From JAWPMV01 sp038527215 (GTDB lineage Bacteria > Bacteroidota > Bacteroidia > J057), in NCBI GenBank assembly GCA_038527215.1, contig JBCBGC010000094.1, positions 1 through 31,643 on the forward strand: 31,643 nucleotides of DNA, in the 5' to 3' direction. Below the pieces are notes generated by a model, which was given only the letters and a program-made list of their open reading frames with translations, did not search any database and was not told the DNA's origin. Both the position numbers and the translations under genes were made by a program. Each line of letters opens with the position of its first letter. The stretch's first letter is position 1. Positions 1 to 7,094 of this stretch are shown one piece after another.

Positions 1-700
1 CCTCAACCGCCTCTCTTTTCTTTTGGGGTAAGGCCGGGATAAAGCTTATGCTTTGGTTTTTGAGCATGGTTACAGGAACCGTAACGATGACCCGATGAGC
101 AGTAAAAACCTCTCGATCGGTGGTGATGTTGATCAGCTCGCCAGTGTAATCTATGTTATTGACAACCTGCTTATACTGAATGAGTTCTGCAATGCCAGGC
201 AAAATATATTGCTCATAAAAGTCAAGCCAGGAGGAATTGGTAAACCTTAAATCGCCTTTAGTAAGCTGCATCTTTTTAAGATTCATTTTTTCTCCGGTTT
301 CCGCATCCAGACAATAGTCCACCTCAAAATCATACGCCGTGGTTTGGACATCTATTTTGACGGCGTCATTATCCACGATGTCGGCTAACACAGGCTCCGT
401 GGTATGCAACCATTCTGCCCCCAGAGGAATGGTAAAATCTGTAAAGCCTTTCAGGGATTCAATCCGACCTCCATAGGTCTCGGCGGCTTCTAATACGGTC
501 ACCTCCACGCCTTTTCTTTTTAATAAATAGGCGGCGGTTAACCCGGCTGCGCCAGCCCCTATGATCACTACTTTTTCATCTGGCTGGAGGAGGCTTTCCC
601 CAGCAGCGGAACCGCTCTCCTTAAGGATGCCACAACTACCCAATAAAGGGCTTCCTATCCCCAGCAGGGCGCACATTTTCAGGAATTCACTTCTTTGCAT
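1..700 (-). CDS. Flavin amine oxidase, exported lipoprotein-like (3' end cut off)
   Basis: The frame is open from the ATG at 700 to the left edge (about 233 residues), so the substrate-binding and C-terminal FAD parts are missing. The leader is a short charged start (MQRSEFLK), a hydrophobic stretch and a lipobox-like LGSC with Cys about 23, suggesting an exported lipoprotein. A Rossmann FAD site follows: VVIIGAGAAG at about 44-53, an acidic strand end (Glu about 71) and GGR at 77-79, the N-terminal signature of flavin amine oxidases. An in-frame ATG at 718 would add six residues; I prefer 700 because the leader then starts directly. It is a relative of the gene at 7095-8459. The family oxidises amines or related substrates; the substrate cannot be read here. 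Confidence 0.85.
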   Translation of the reverse strand, partial: MQRSEFLKMCALLGIGSPLLGSCGILKESGSAAGESLLQPDEKVVIIGAGAAGLTAAYLLKRKGVEVTVLEAAETYGGRIESLKGFTDFTIPLGAEWLHTTEPVLADIVDNDAVKIDVQTTAYDFEVDYCLDAETGEKMNLKKMQLTKGDLRFTNSSWLDFYEQYILPGIAELIQYKQVVNNIDYTGELINITTDREVFTAHRVIVTVPVTMLKNQSISFIPALPQKKREAVE

Positions 701-831
701 GGTATTACTTTTTGTCATCCCCATTCATCATAGCTGCCCTTTTCGTCCCAGGGCGGAGGAGGGCTTAATTGAATGAGACCTGTGCAAAGTAATGGTCCGC
801 GTGCTGAAGTCGTTGTCCAATCAGGACAAAA

Positions 832-1464
832 TTAAAGGGGCGCAGAAATTCCTACGGTGGCCCCGTAGGACCATCGGTTTTCCGCCCAGAAATCCGTGGC
901 CTTTAAGGTATGCCCCAGCAATCCTTCAATCACCAGGAAGAGTTTGGGGGTAATCGCATATTCATATCCGAGGCTGTAGCGGAGAATGCCCACATTTCTC
1001 CGATCATAATCCAGGTTGACCCGATTGGGTTCCACCGTAAAAACCGGGTAGCCATAAAACCGAAACCCAGGTTGGATGTAAGCGGTCAGGTTGTGTTTCT
1101 TGAAGACCTGCCTATATCCAACGCCAATAATTAACTCTGAGAAGGTCGTTCTGCCGGTGAAGGAGACCGTTGAGTCAATGGGATACTCCAAGTTCATATC
1201 CGAGTTAAAGGCATCAAAGTTTATCCTGAAAATAAAATTTGAGATATCACGGTATTCGATAGAGGTTTGAGTCATCAATCCGCCCGAAAGCTCACTGGTC
1301 CCATGGGCCACGAATCCCATTTGAATCGCAGGCATGAAAGTTCGTTCAAGATCGCTTTCGAGCGTGTTTTCATTTTGTCCCTTCATCCAAAAGGGCATGC
1401 ACGAGAAGAAGGTCAGGCAAAAAACAGCCTGCTTGATAATGGGACAAATATTCGACAGTATCAT
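832..1464 (-). CDS. Outer-membrane beta-barrel-like protein, hypothetical
   Basis: This 210-residue protein begins with a hydrophobic leader ending near residue 30 (WMKGQ), which fits a Sec signal peptide. The rest is rich in alternating aromatic and polar residues (for example YRDISNFIFRINFDAF and LTAYIQPGFRFYGYPVF), the texture of a small membrane beta barrel such as the porin-family or PorT-like proteins common in Bacteroidota. It has no catalytic motif. It ends in ISAPL and not in a terminal Phe or Trp, so a BAM-type C-terminal signal is not obvious. It lies in the same direction as the amine oxidase fragment downstream and may be expressed alone. The specific function is unknown. Confidence 0.7.
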   Translation of the reverse strand: MILSNICPIIKQAVFCLTFFSCMPFWMKGQNENTLESDLERTFMPAIQMGFVAHGTSELSGGLMTQTSIEYRDISNFIFRINFDAFNSDMNLEYPIDSTVSFTGRTTFSELIIGVGYRQVFKKHNLTAYIQPGFRFYGYPVFTVEPNRVNLDYDRRNVGILRYSLGYEYAITPKLFLVIEGLLGHTLKATDFWAENRWSYGATVGISAPL

Positions 1465-1593
1465 AATGAAAAAGGGATTTTCCCCAGAATGCCTGGTAGG
1501 ACAAAAGTATCGCTAGTTTTGAAAAATAGCTTGTTCAATCAGCACTTTATTCCAGGAAAATGGCCCCCTATTGGAGGGTAATACTCCACATAC

Positions 1594-2187
1594 CTATTGT
1601 TTAGCTGCCTCCCCTTTGGCGAATCGGTATGAATGGGTGAGAATAAGCTTGGCTACCTCCATTTCAGCCGCGTTGCGAGGTGCGTACAGCATAATGATAT
1701 TAGGGGGTAGAAAACCTCTTTTACTCAAGGGATGCCACTCTCCCCAACCTTTTTGAATGACCATTTCGGCTTCTTCCTGCGGTAAGCCGAGGTGCAGACT
1801 GTAATCAGGATGGGGATGAAAATGGGCAAACTCACTTCCTACCATAAAGGCGTTACAGCTTTCGCAAGTATGCCCTTCGGCCAGACACATGGCCACAGCC
1901 CCTGGCACCGATACCCCACTGGGTTTTCGCTCGATATGGGCCAAAGAAAAAGCCCATTCCATGAGCGGATCAATGGTGGATCGATCTGCAGGTTGTTGCG
2001 TGAGCTGCGTATGCGGATTCGTAGAAGTGGTTCGGGGCCGTTCTCCTTCCCTGTGGGGAATTTCACTTAGGCTAAGTTGAGGATTCATAGCGTTGTTTTT
2101 AAGGGCTGGAAACAACAGGAGTTTCAGCGTCAGGCCACCGACTAATAAGCTCATACCTATCCAACTTGCAAGCTTGAATTTCATCAT
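1594..2187 (-). CDS. Luciferase-domain (DUF5519-like) protein with N-terminal membrane segment
   Basis: The protein has 197 residues. It starts with a membrane or signal segment (about 5-30), then a low-complexity Pro/Thr/Gln linker (about 40-70). The second half carries EFAHFHPHPDYSLHLGLP followed by a Gly-Trp-Gly-Glu-x-His-Pro-Leu block, which I recognise as the 'luciferase' domain (PF17648 type) found in many bacteria, where its function is not established. The name comes from sequence kinship and does not prove light emission. A Cys-Glu-Ser-Cys pair lies just upstream of the His-rich block. The gene is divergent from the HxlR regulator with about 100 bp between them, so regulation by that protein is likely. 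ATGATG at 2187-2182 makes the second Met an equally possible start. Confidence 0.75.
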   Translation of the reverse strand: MMKFKLASWIGMSLLVGGLTLKLLLFPALKNNAMNPQLSLSEIPHREGERPRTTSTNPHTQLTQQPADRSTIDPLMEWAFSLAHIERKPSGVSVPGAVAMCLAEGHTCESCNAFMVGSEFAHFHPHPDYSLHLGLPQEEAEMVIQKGWGEWHPLSKRGFLPPNIIMLYAPRNAAEMEVAKLILTHSYRFAKGEAAKQ

Positions 2188-2255
2188 TTTTTAAAGCCTA
2201 CTCCCAATGTTCTGCTACAAGTTTAGCTATCTTTACTATACGATTTGCATGAGTT

Positions 2256-2288
2256 CTACAAAGTAGTGTAACTATATTCCAGTATAGT
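2256..2288. promoter_or_regulatory. Candidate HxlR operator in divergent promoter region
   Basis: Two short inverted repeats lie in the 101-bp gap between the luciferase-domain gene and the HxlR gene. One is CTAC-aaa-GTAG at 2256-2266. The other is ACTATA, a 6-nt spacer, then TATAGT at 2271-2288, ending one base before the regulator's ATG. HxlR proteins are winged-helix dimers that bind such repeats and often control a divergent neighbour and themselves. The arms are short, so chance is a real alternative. Confidence 0.35.
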
Positions 2289-2627
2289 ATGTCTTCATCC
2301 GAGGAGTATATTGAAATCCAATCCGTCATGGATGCCTTAGATATCATAGGCGGAAAGTGGAAGTTCCCGATTATTTATAGCCTTTGTACCAGCACCAAAC
2401 GCTTTAATGAGCTACAAAAAGATCTGAACGGCATCTCTCCGAGGGCGCTTTCCAATGCCCTCAAGGATTTAGAAATCAATGGCCTGATTTCCCGGAAGGC
2501 TTTCCCAACCGTTCCCGTAACGGTAGAATATAGCCTAACGGAATATGGAGAGGAATTGCGGCCCGTGCTCCTGGCCATTCAAACCTGGGGGAAAAACCAT
2601 CGGAAGAAGATCTTTGGGCAGGATTAA
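2289..2627 (+). CDS. HxlR-family transcriptional regulator
   Basis: This 112-residue protein has the complete HxlR winged-helix layout: ALDIIGGKWKFPIIYSL (about 16-32), the recognition region RFNELQKDLNGISPRALSNAL (about 39-59), the wing with KAFPTVPVTVEYSLTEYG, and the C-terminal dimer helix. The usual Cys before the first helix, used for redox or aldehyde sensing in HypR/YodB-type members, is absent; the only Cys is in SLCTS at about 33. A ligand or other signal is therefore more likely than thiol chemistry through that residue. It is divergent from the luciferase-domain gene and convergent with the LytTR gene, whose stop lies about 70 bp downstream. Length is typical of the family. Confidence 0.93.
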   Translation: MSSSEEYIEIQSVMDALDIIGGKWKFPIIYSLCTSTKRFNELQKDLNGISPRALSNALKDLEINGLISRKAFPTVPVTVEYSLTEYGEELRPVLLAIQTWGKNHRKKIFGQD

Positions 2628-2700
2628 AAGATGCAGAGGGCGCTCAAGAAAAAAACTGCTTGCCACTCCCATCCTATTGCGATCCGAGCGCTATCTAGCT

Positions 2701-3450
2701 TCATTTCAACTTGTCTGCAGGCGGTGTATTGCCTTTATCAGCCCCAGCCTGATTTACCTGTATGAGGTGATCAGTAATGGCAGCGCGGTAGGATCGGGCA
2801 ATCGGAATCTCGGTAGCGTCTCTAAGGACGAGTTGATTGCGCTCAATTTTTTGAATGGCAGTAGAAGCGACTACGTAGGATTTGTGGGTACGAATAAAAC
2901 CCGTTTGGGGAATGATGCTGAGAAAATGCTTCATGGTCATCCGGGTAACAACCCGATGATCCCCCTGATAAATAAACAGCAGATTCCCATCAGAGCGAGC
3001 GTAATGAATATCCTTAAAATCTACCCTTACCCAATCATGCCCGTCCTTTACAAAGGTAAAAGTATCATCTGGCTGAGCATGTTGAAGGCCTGCCTGAGCC
3101 AAGGCTCGCTTACAAGCACTGGCAAAGCGCGCAAAGGGAATCGGTTTCAGGAGGTAATCCAGCGCCTGTAATTCAAAGCCCTCCAGGGCATAATTTTCAT
3201 AAGCCGTAGTGAAGATGAATCTGGCAGAAGAAAGTCCCTTCATGGTGCGCATAAATTCCGTACCCAGCATTTCAGGCATCTCTATATCGAGAAAAATGAG
3301 ATCTACAGGGTTTCGCTGTAACCAATCAATCGCTTTGAGGGGATTGGTAAAGGTTTTTTCTAAGGAAATAAACGGCAGCTTACCCGCATGCTTGGTGATC
3401 ACCTTTAGCGCAGGAGCTTCATCATCTATGGCTATGGCCTTCAGCATCAT
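2701..3450 (-). CDS. LytTR-type response regulator
   Basis: This 249-residue regulator has an N-terminal receiver domain with the acidic pair Asp9-Asp10, phospho-acceptor Asp55 in FLDIEMP, and the conserved Lys at about 102 in LLKP. A LytTR DNA-binding domain occupies about 140-240 (VRVDFKDIHYARSDGN, then HKSYVVA). Its ATG overlaps the stop of the kinase gene (ATGA at 3447-3450), which indicates translational coupling, so the two form a cognate pair. A second ATG follows at once, so the protein may be one residue shorter. Targets are unknown; LytTR proteins usually bind imperfect direct repeats, and autoregulation of the operon starting at 5678 is possible. The stop faces the HxlR stop. Confidence 0.95.
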   Translation of the reverse strand: MMLKAIAIDDEAPALKVITKHAGKLPFISLEKTFTNPLKAIDWLQRNPVDLIFLDIEMPEMLGTEFMRTMKGLSSARFIFTTAYENYALEGFELQALDYLLKPIPFARFASACKRALAQAGLQHAQPDDTFTFVKDGHDWVRVDFKDIHYARSDGNLLFIYQGDHRVVTRMTMKHFLSIIPQTGFIRTHKSYVVASTAIQKIERNQLVLRDATEIPIARSYRAAITDHLIQVNQAGADKGNTPPADKLK

Positions 3451-4490
3451 GGGAAGGGGGTTAGGGGGAACTTCACAAACAAACTATAGGTATCGACTGA
3501 CTGCTGCTCCGCCAACTCGTAACGGTGTTGGTAGAGACGGTCCAAGCGTTGACGGGTATTGCTGATCCCTGTTCCATTTCCGTCCGGTCGAGGCCTGGTA
3601 GGTTTACTATTTTCTACGCGCAGGCACAGATATTCATCCTCTACGGCCATGCTAATTTTGATAAAAAAGCCTGGGCCATCATGTACACCATGCACAAATG
3701 CATTTTCCACGAAAGGAATCAACAGCAAGGGAGGCAATCCAAGCGACGGGAAATTATCCAACAGACTTACCTGCACCGCCGCTTGTTGGGTAGGGCTCAG
3801 CCGCGCTTTTTGTAAATGAATATACCGCCCCAGAAAATCCCCTTCTTCCTGCAGCGAGACAAGGGCCTGCTTAGCATGGGTAAAAGAGTAACGTAGCAAG
3901 CCTGATAGCTCTGCGATCAGCGTGGCCAGTTCTTCCTGATCCCGTTCTAGTGCCTCACTGTAGATAGTATTCAAGGTGTTGAACAAAAAATGGGGGTGAA
4001 GTTGGGCCTTAAGGTTGTGGAGTTCTGCTTCCGTTTTGTCCTGCTCCAACTCGGCTCGTTTTCTGCGGACTTCCGGTTGATCGATCGCCAGGGTGATGAT
4101 GGCAATCAGCAACATGCATAATAGGCTGACAAACCAATTTTCAATGACCACTTCAGCTGCATAGGCATTTAGAAATTGAAAGCCTTCAAATAGTACCCAC
4201 CAAAAAATCAACAACCAGCTATAGTAAGTCCAAGGCGGACCAGATTGCCTGCTGACCATCCGCCGAAAGAGCAAGCGATGGTTGAGCCAGGCTGCCCCAA
4301 GGATCAGGGTCAGTAGAAACACGTAGCCTAGCAACCACCTGATGAACCCCCCCAGGTCGGCACTGCCATCTGCGGCGTAGGGGACCAACCCTACCTGCCA
4401 ACAGTACAGCCAATACCCTAATAAGATCAGGCTGATCACGCCAAAAAGAGGCAGAGATTGCTTAGTCCAGGGTACGATTGGCGCGCGCAT
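3447..4490 (-). CDS. LytS/YehU-type sensor histidine kinase
   Basis: The kinase has 347 residues from the chosen ATG. Four hydrophobic segments (about 12-30, 50-72, 88-106 and 117-137) form a membrane input module, followed by a charged coiled-coil-like linker (about 138-162). The His_kinase domain has the phospho-acceptor motif LHPHFLFNTLN (His about 167), an N box PLLLIPFVENAFVHG and a G box GNGTGISNTRQRL. No large periplasmic sensor domain is present, so the signal is probably membrane-linked or passed by a partner. The frame stays open upstream to 4571, but that would overlap the previous gene by 110 bases; the ATG at 4490 overlaps by 29 and starts just before the first membrane segment. 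The ATG at 4541 is an alternative. Confidence 0.9.
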   Translation of the reverse strand: MRAPIVPWTKQSLPLFGVISLILLGYWLYCWQVGLVPYAADGSADLGGFIRWLLGYVFLLTLILGAAWLNHRLLFRRMVSRQSGPPWTYYSWLLIFWWVLFEGFQFLNAYAAEVVIENWFVSLLCMLLIAIITLAIDQPEVRRKRAELEQDKTEAELHNLKAQLHPHFLFNTLNTIYSEALERDQEELATLIAELSGLLRYSFTHAKQALVSLQEEGDFLGRYIHLQKARLSPTQQAAVQVSLLDNFPSLGLPPLLLIPFVENAFVHGVHDGPGFFIKISMAVEDEYLCLRVENSKPTRPRPDGNGTGISNTRQRLDRLYQHRYELAEQQSVDTYSLFVKFPLTPFP

Positions 4491-4911
4491 CAAAGGTAAG
4501 TTTAGATTGGATTTGATTGAATTCGGTTTTGCTGCGTTCATTGAGAAAAAGGGCCGTGCCAAGGAAGTCATAATCTACTCCTGCTTCCACGTAGTATTGC
4601 TGCCCTGCTTCTACTTTCAGTTGGTATTTCTTCTCATAAATTGCCCAGGCAGGTCGACCATCCGTGCGTATTTCGTAGGTCCCCGGGGGTAGATTCAACC
4701 AAAAATAGCTTGCGGATCGGAATTCTGAAACCAGTTTTACCTCATCTACCCAACAGGCAAAACGTCCGTTATAAAACTCTGGCTTTCGATAGAACCAGAT
4801 GGTCGCATAATCCCTCTGCTTAGCAGGAGCAGGCTCCCCCTCTTGCCCCTTGACCGCCACAGGCACTATCAGGCTGAGGAAAAGGATATAAATGATGATC
4901 TTGGTTTTCAT
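4462..4911 (-). CDS. Exported DUF2846-like protein
   Basis: This 149-residue protein has a clear Sec signal peptide (hydrophobic about 5-21, likely cut after VKG). The mature part reads like the DUF2846 fold: a strand DYATIWFYRKPEF, a short ligand-like turn, then LPPGTYEIRTDG and a second sheet with LKVEAGQQYYVEAGV. This beta-sandwich pattern recurs in exported proteins of unknown role. Its ATG overlaps the stop of the upstream envelope gene by 4 bases, and its 3' end overlaps the kinase start, so it is built into the two-component operon. It may act in the periplasm in the same response. The family assignment is by texture and moderately certain. Confidence 0.72.
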   Translation of the reverse strand: MKTKIIIYILFLSLIVPVAVKGQEGEPAPAKQRDYATIWFYRKPEFYNGRFACWVDEVKLVSEFRSASYFWLNLPPGTYEIRTDGRPAWAIYEKKYQLKVEAGQQYYVEAGVDYDFLGTALFLNERSKTEFNQIQSKLTFDARANRTLD

Positions 4912-5678
4912 CTGCGGAACTGCTGTCTTTTGGGGAAAAGATAAATAGAACCGCTCATATAAAAATATTGCACCCGATCCATAGGGCCATTGGACAGCTC
5001 TCCTGATGCTAATACCCAGGACCTGGTGGGCAAGCCACTGACAAACCCAAACCGTATATCCTGGTCTGTTCCTAAAAATATGGAGCGAGGATAATCGAGC
5101 TTCCAGGTGATGGCTGCGTGGAAAGCACCTTGAACATGAAAAAAGTTGGGTAAACTTCTGCTTCCTTTGGGTAGCGGACGGACCGCATGTTGAAAATCAA
5201 AGTCTCCCTCGATACGCTCCACTATTTCCACGCTACCTAGTTGAAAGGACATGCCTGCATGAAGATAGACGCTTTCAAAGCGACGCCCCCAAATCTTATG
5301 TCCCAGTAATAAGTGAGCCGTATATTTTTTTTCCTTCAATGACAAGAGGGTGTCAGCGGCCAGCCTTATATCATCGGTATCCGTCGCACTAAGGGGCAGG
5401 TCCAGGTTCATTTCCACCCGCAACCGATCCTTAAATAATAAACCTCCGCCAAGTACGGCGAACTCGCTGATATTTAGGTAGTCAAACCCTAGCTCCTCGT
5501 AAACGTTGCGCATGCCCCGGTATCCGGTGGATAACCTCAGGCTGGTGCCACCCGAAATAAAGAGTTGCCAGTCCCGGGCCGATTGAGTAGAATCTGGAAT
5601 TTCGGTTAGCAATTGCGCTTGGGTACAGGGTAGCCAAAAAAAGGAGGATAAAAGCAGCATCAATAGTGGTCTCATCAT
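4908..5678 (-). CDS. Outer-membrane beta-barrel-like protein, first gene of two-component operon
   Basis: This 256-residue protein begins with a signal peptide (MMRPLLMLLLSSFFWLPC, likely cut after TQAQ). The rest alternates hydrophobic and polar residues with many aromatic strand ends (LRLSTGYRGM, YTAHLLLGHKIWG, SVYLHAGMSFQLG, VQYFYMSGSIYLF), as in small membrane barrels. No enzymatic motif is visible. It leads the four-gene operon and is coupled to the next gene through ATGA at 4908-4911. ATGATG gives two possible starts one codon apart. A structural or sensing role at the cell surface for the downstream kinase is an inference from context. Confidence 0.75.
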   Translation of the reverse strand: MMRPLLMLLLSSFFWLPCTQAQLLTEIPDSTQSARDWQLFISGGTSLRLSTGYRGMRNVYEELGFDYLNISEFAVLGGGLLFKDRLRVEMNLDLPLSATDTDDIRLAADTLLSLKEKKYTAHLLLGHKIWGRRFESVYLHAGMSFQLGSVEIVERIEGDFDFQHAVRPLPKGSRSLPNFFHVQGAFHAAITWKLDYPRSIFLGTDQDIRFGFVSGLPTRSWVLASGELSNGPMDRVQYFYMSGSIYLFPKRQQFRR

Positions 5679-5939
5679 AAGGTTTTCGATTTCTTTTGTC
5701 CCAAAAACGCAAATAAAACCGACTTAGATTTGGCTTTATGACCACTGAGAGTACTTATGTGATGAACGGTAAGCATGGTGTGATTTGGAGATAAGGGCAA
5801 TGTTAGGCAAAGGCATTTTTCGCCTACAGCGGATCAAAGCGCGCCAGGCAAAGGAAACCCCGCTCTACTCCCCTGCCCTGCTCCTTTCGGGCGGCTGATA
5901 GGGTGCTCGTTTTCTTCTTTCAATATGGCAATCCCCTAT

Positions 5940-6419
5940 TCACGGTTTTTGCTCCATTATTTCTTGTTGCTTCCTCGCAGAAGGCTGCCCAGTCTCCACA
6001 AAAGTGGTCAGGTCATCCAGTAAACCGGGATAAAGTTTGCTAAAGGCCATTTTCATGGGAATCTGCATCAGCGTCCCGATGACCGGAATGACTTCAATGC
6101 GGGGCCCTAAGACGAGTTCTGTCTGGGTAGGAGAAAGCGGCTTGAGCGTCCAGGTGCTGACGACGGACCGCACAAAGAAGGGCAAGCCCTTTACCGAAAA
6201 TTCGAGCACATGGTTCTCATCGTCTATTTTGGTGATGGTGTCCATAAGCTTTCCCGTTTCGGTATGGCAGACACGGTCAAAATCCTCAGCTTCGGTCCCT
6301 TTTCTACACATAGAGGTGCCAAAAGCCCATTCGTGGGAGTTGTGGAACTCCTCCACGATAAATTTCCAGACCTCTTCAATGGGTTTGTTGATTTGGGTGT
6401 CAAATTTTAAGTCAATCAT
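5940..6419 (-). CDS. SRPBCC-family (START/polyketide-cyclase-like) protein
   Basis: This 159-residue cytoplasmic protein has the SRPBCC layout: an opening strand with FDTQINKPIEEVWKFI, a central sheet (VCHTETGKLMDTITKIDDENHVLEFSVKG), then TWTLKPLSPTQTELVLG and a long C-terminal helix (about 123-145) that closes a hydrophobic cavity. Such proteins bind lipophilic ligands or act as cyclases or hydratases. It follows the TetR gene on the same strand, but a strong palindrome lies just upstream of its start (6433-6456), so it probably has its own TetR-controlled promoter. A hydrophobic ligand detoxified or carried by this protein and sensed by the TetR protein would be a typical pairing (inference). 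Confidence 0.85.
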   Translation of the reverse strand: MIDLKFDTQINKPIEEVWKFIVEEFHNSHEWAFGTSMCRKGTEAEDFDRVCHTETGKLMDTITKIDDENHVLEFSVKGLPFFVRSVVSTWTLKPLSPTQTELVLGPRIEVIPVIGTLMQIPMKMAFSKLYPGLLDDLTTFVETGQPSARKQQEIMEQKP

Positions 6420-6432
6420 GTCATTCGTATTG

Positions 6433-6456
6433 TTTGGAATGAATGTTCATTCCAAA
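6433..6456. promoter_or_regulatory. TetR operator upstream of SRPBCC gene
   Basis: A perfect inverted repeat has 11-nt arms, TTTGGAATGAA and its exact complement, around a 2-nt spacer TG. It ends 13 bp before the SRPBCC start codon. On the minus strand TACATTTT at 6461-6454, one mismatch from the Bacteroidota -7 box TAnnTTTG, overlaps its edge, so binding would block transcription. The same half-site TTGGAATG recurs at 7042-7059. The core is reminiscent of FadR/PsrA-type TetR operators as I remember them. No good -33 box is visible. Confidence 0.75.
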
Positions 6457-6471
6457 ATGTAAGAAAATTTT

Positions 6472-7023
6472 TTACGTCTTAATCCCATCCCAAACCATTT
6501 GAATCTGATTTTGGCTGGATGAGGCTTTCTTTGGGGGCTTTGAAAAATATCCTCTTAGGTAGGAAGAAATAGCCCCGCCAATAAAGGTCAGCAATTCATC
6601 CACCTCAAGGGGTTTGATGATCCTTTCCTCCTGACCCTTTTTCAATAGCATGACCACCATTTCTACGGTTTTCCTGCCTTGGGTTTTGTTTTCCTGGCTG
6701 ATCATAGGAGAGGCCTCCATCTGTTCTAAAAATCTAAAATACAGGGGGTTATCTACATGAAAACCAATCAGAACCTGCATATAATGCTCAAACTGCGTTT
6801 TGATGGGTTTGTGGACATCAACCGCCAGGAACACCGATTCTTCCTTTTCCTTGATCAGGAGATAAATCTCATTGATCAATTGTTCCTTGTTGGGAAAGTA
6901 GTTATAGATGGTTCCCATGCCCGTACCGGCTGCTTTCGCAATGGCAGACATAGGCGTATTATGAACTCCCTTTTCTACGAGCAGTTCCAGGGCCGCTTGC
7001 ATGATGGCTTCTTGCTTATTCAC
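6472..7023 (-). CDS. TetR-family transcriptional repressor
   Basis: With the GTG at 7023 this is a 183-residue TetR regulator. The HTH is plain: AIMQAALELLVEKGVHNTPM, then IAKAAGTGMGTIYNYFPNKEQLINEIY. The rest is a variable all-helical ligand domain. The frame is open to an ATG at 7071, but that codon lies upstream of a palindrome (7042-7059) and a -7-like box (7028-7035), so it is unlikely to be in the message. GTG at 7023 gives the usual 7-8 residues before helix 1; ATG at 7002 would shorten it to 176 residues. It probably represses itself and the SRPBCC gene through the two matching palindromes. Confidence 0.88.
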   Translation of the reverse strand: MNKQEAIMQAALELLVEKGVHNTPMSAIAKAAGTGMGTIYNYFPNKEQLINEIYLLIKEKEESVFLAVDVHKPIKTQFEHYMQVLIGFHVDNPLYFRFLEQMEASPMISQENKTQGRKTVEMVVMLLKKGQEERIIKPLEVDELLTFIGGAISSYLRGYFSKPPKKASSSQNQIQMVWDGIKT

Positions 7024-7027
7024 TTTA

Positions 7028-7059
7028 CAAAGGTAGCAAAATTGGAATGAACATTCCAA
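7028..7059 (-). promoter_or_regulatory. tetR promoter with embedded operator
   Basis: A perfect palindrome TTGGAATG-AA-CATTCCAA occupies 7042-7059. On the minus strand its first TTG (7059-7057) is followed after 21 nt by TACCTTTG (7035-7028), an exact match to the Bacteroidota -7 box TAnnTTTG at the right distance from a -33 element. The operator therefore fills the space between the two promoter boxes, the classic place for a repressor. The -7 box ends only four bases before the GTG at 7023, so the message may be leaderless. Confidence 0.72.
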
Positions 7060-7094
7060 GGCTAAGGCCATTTTAAAAAAAGCGCTGTCCCGGA

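Noticed and set aside
2639..2693. GCGCTC and GAGCGC inverted pair between the HxlR and LytTR stops as a two-way terminator
   Set aside because: The arms are 6 nt with about 40 nt between them, which is too weak to call.
4491..4571. Longer N-terminus for the histidine kinase from 4571
   Set aside because: It would overlap the exported-protein gene by 110 bp and precedes the first membrane segment with a Ser/Asn-rich stretch that has no role there.
7023..7071. ATG at 7071 as the start of the TetR gene
   Set aside because: It lies upstream of both the palindrome and the -7 box of the likely promoter, and the added residues are not TetR-like.
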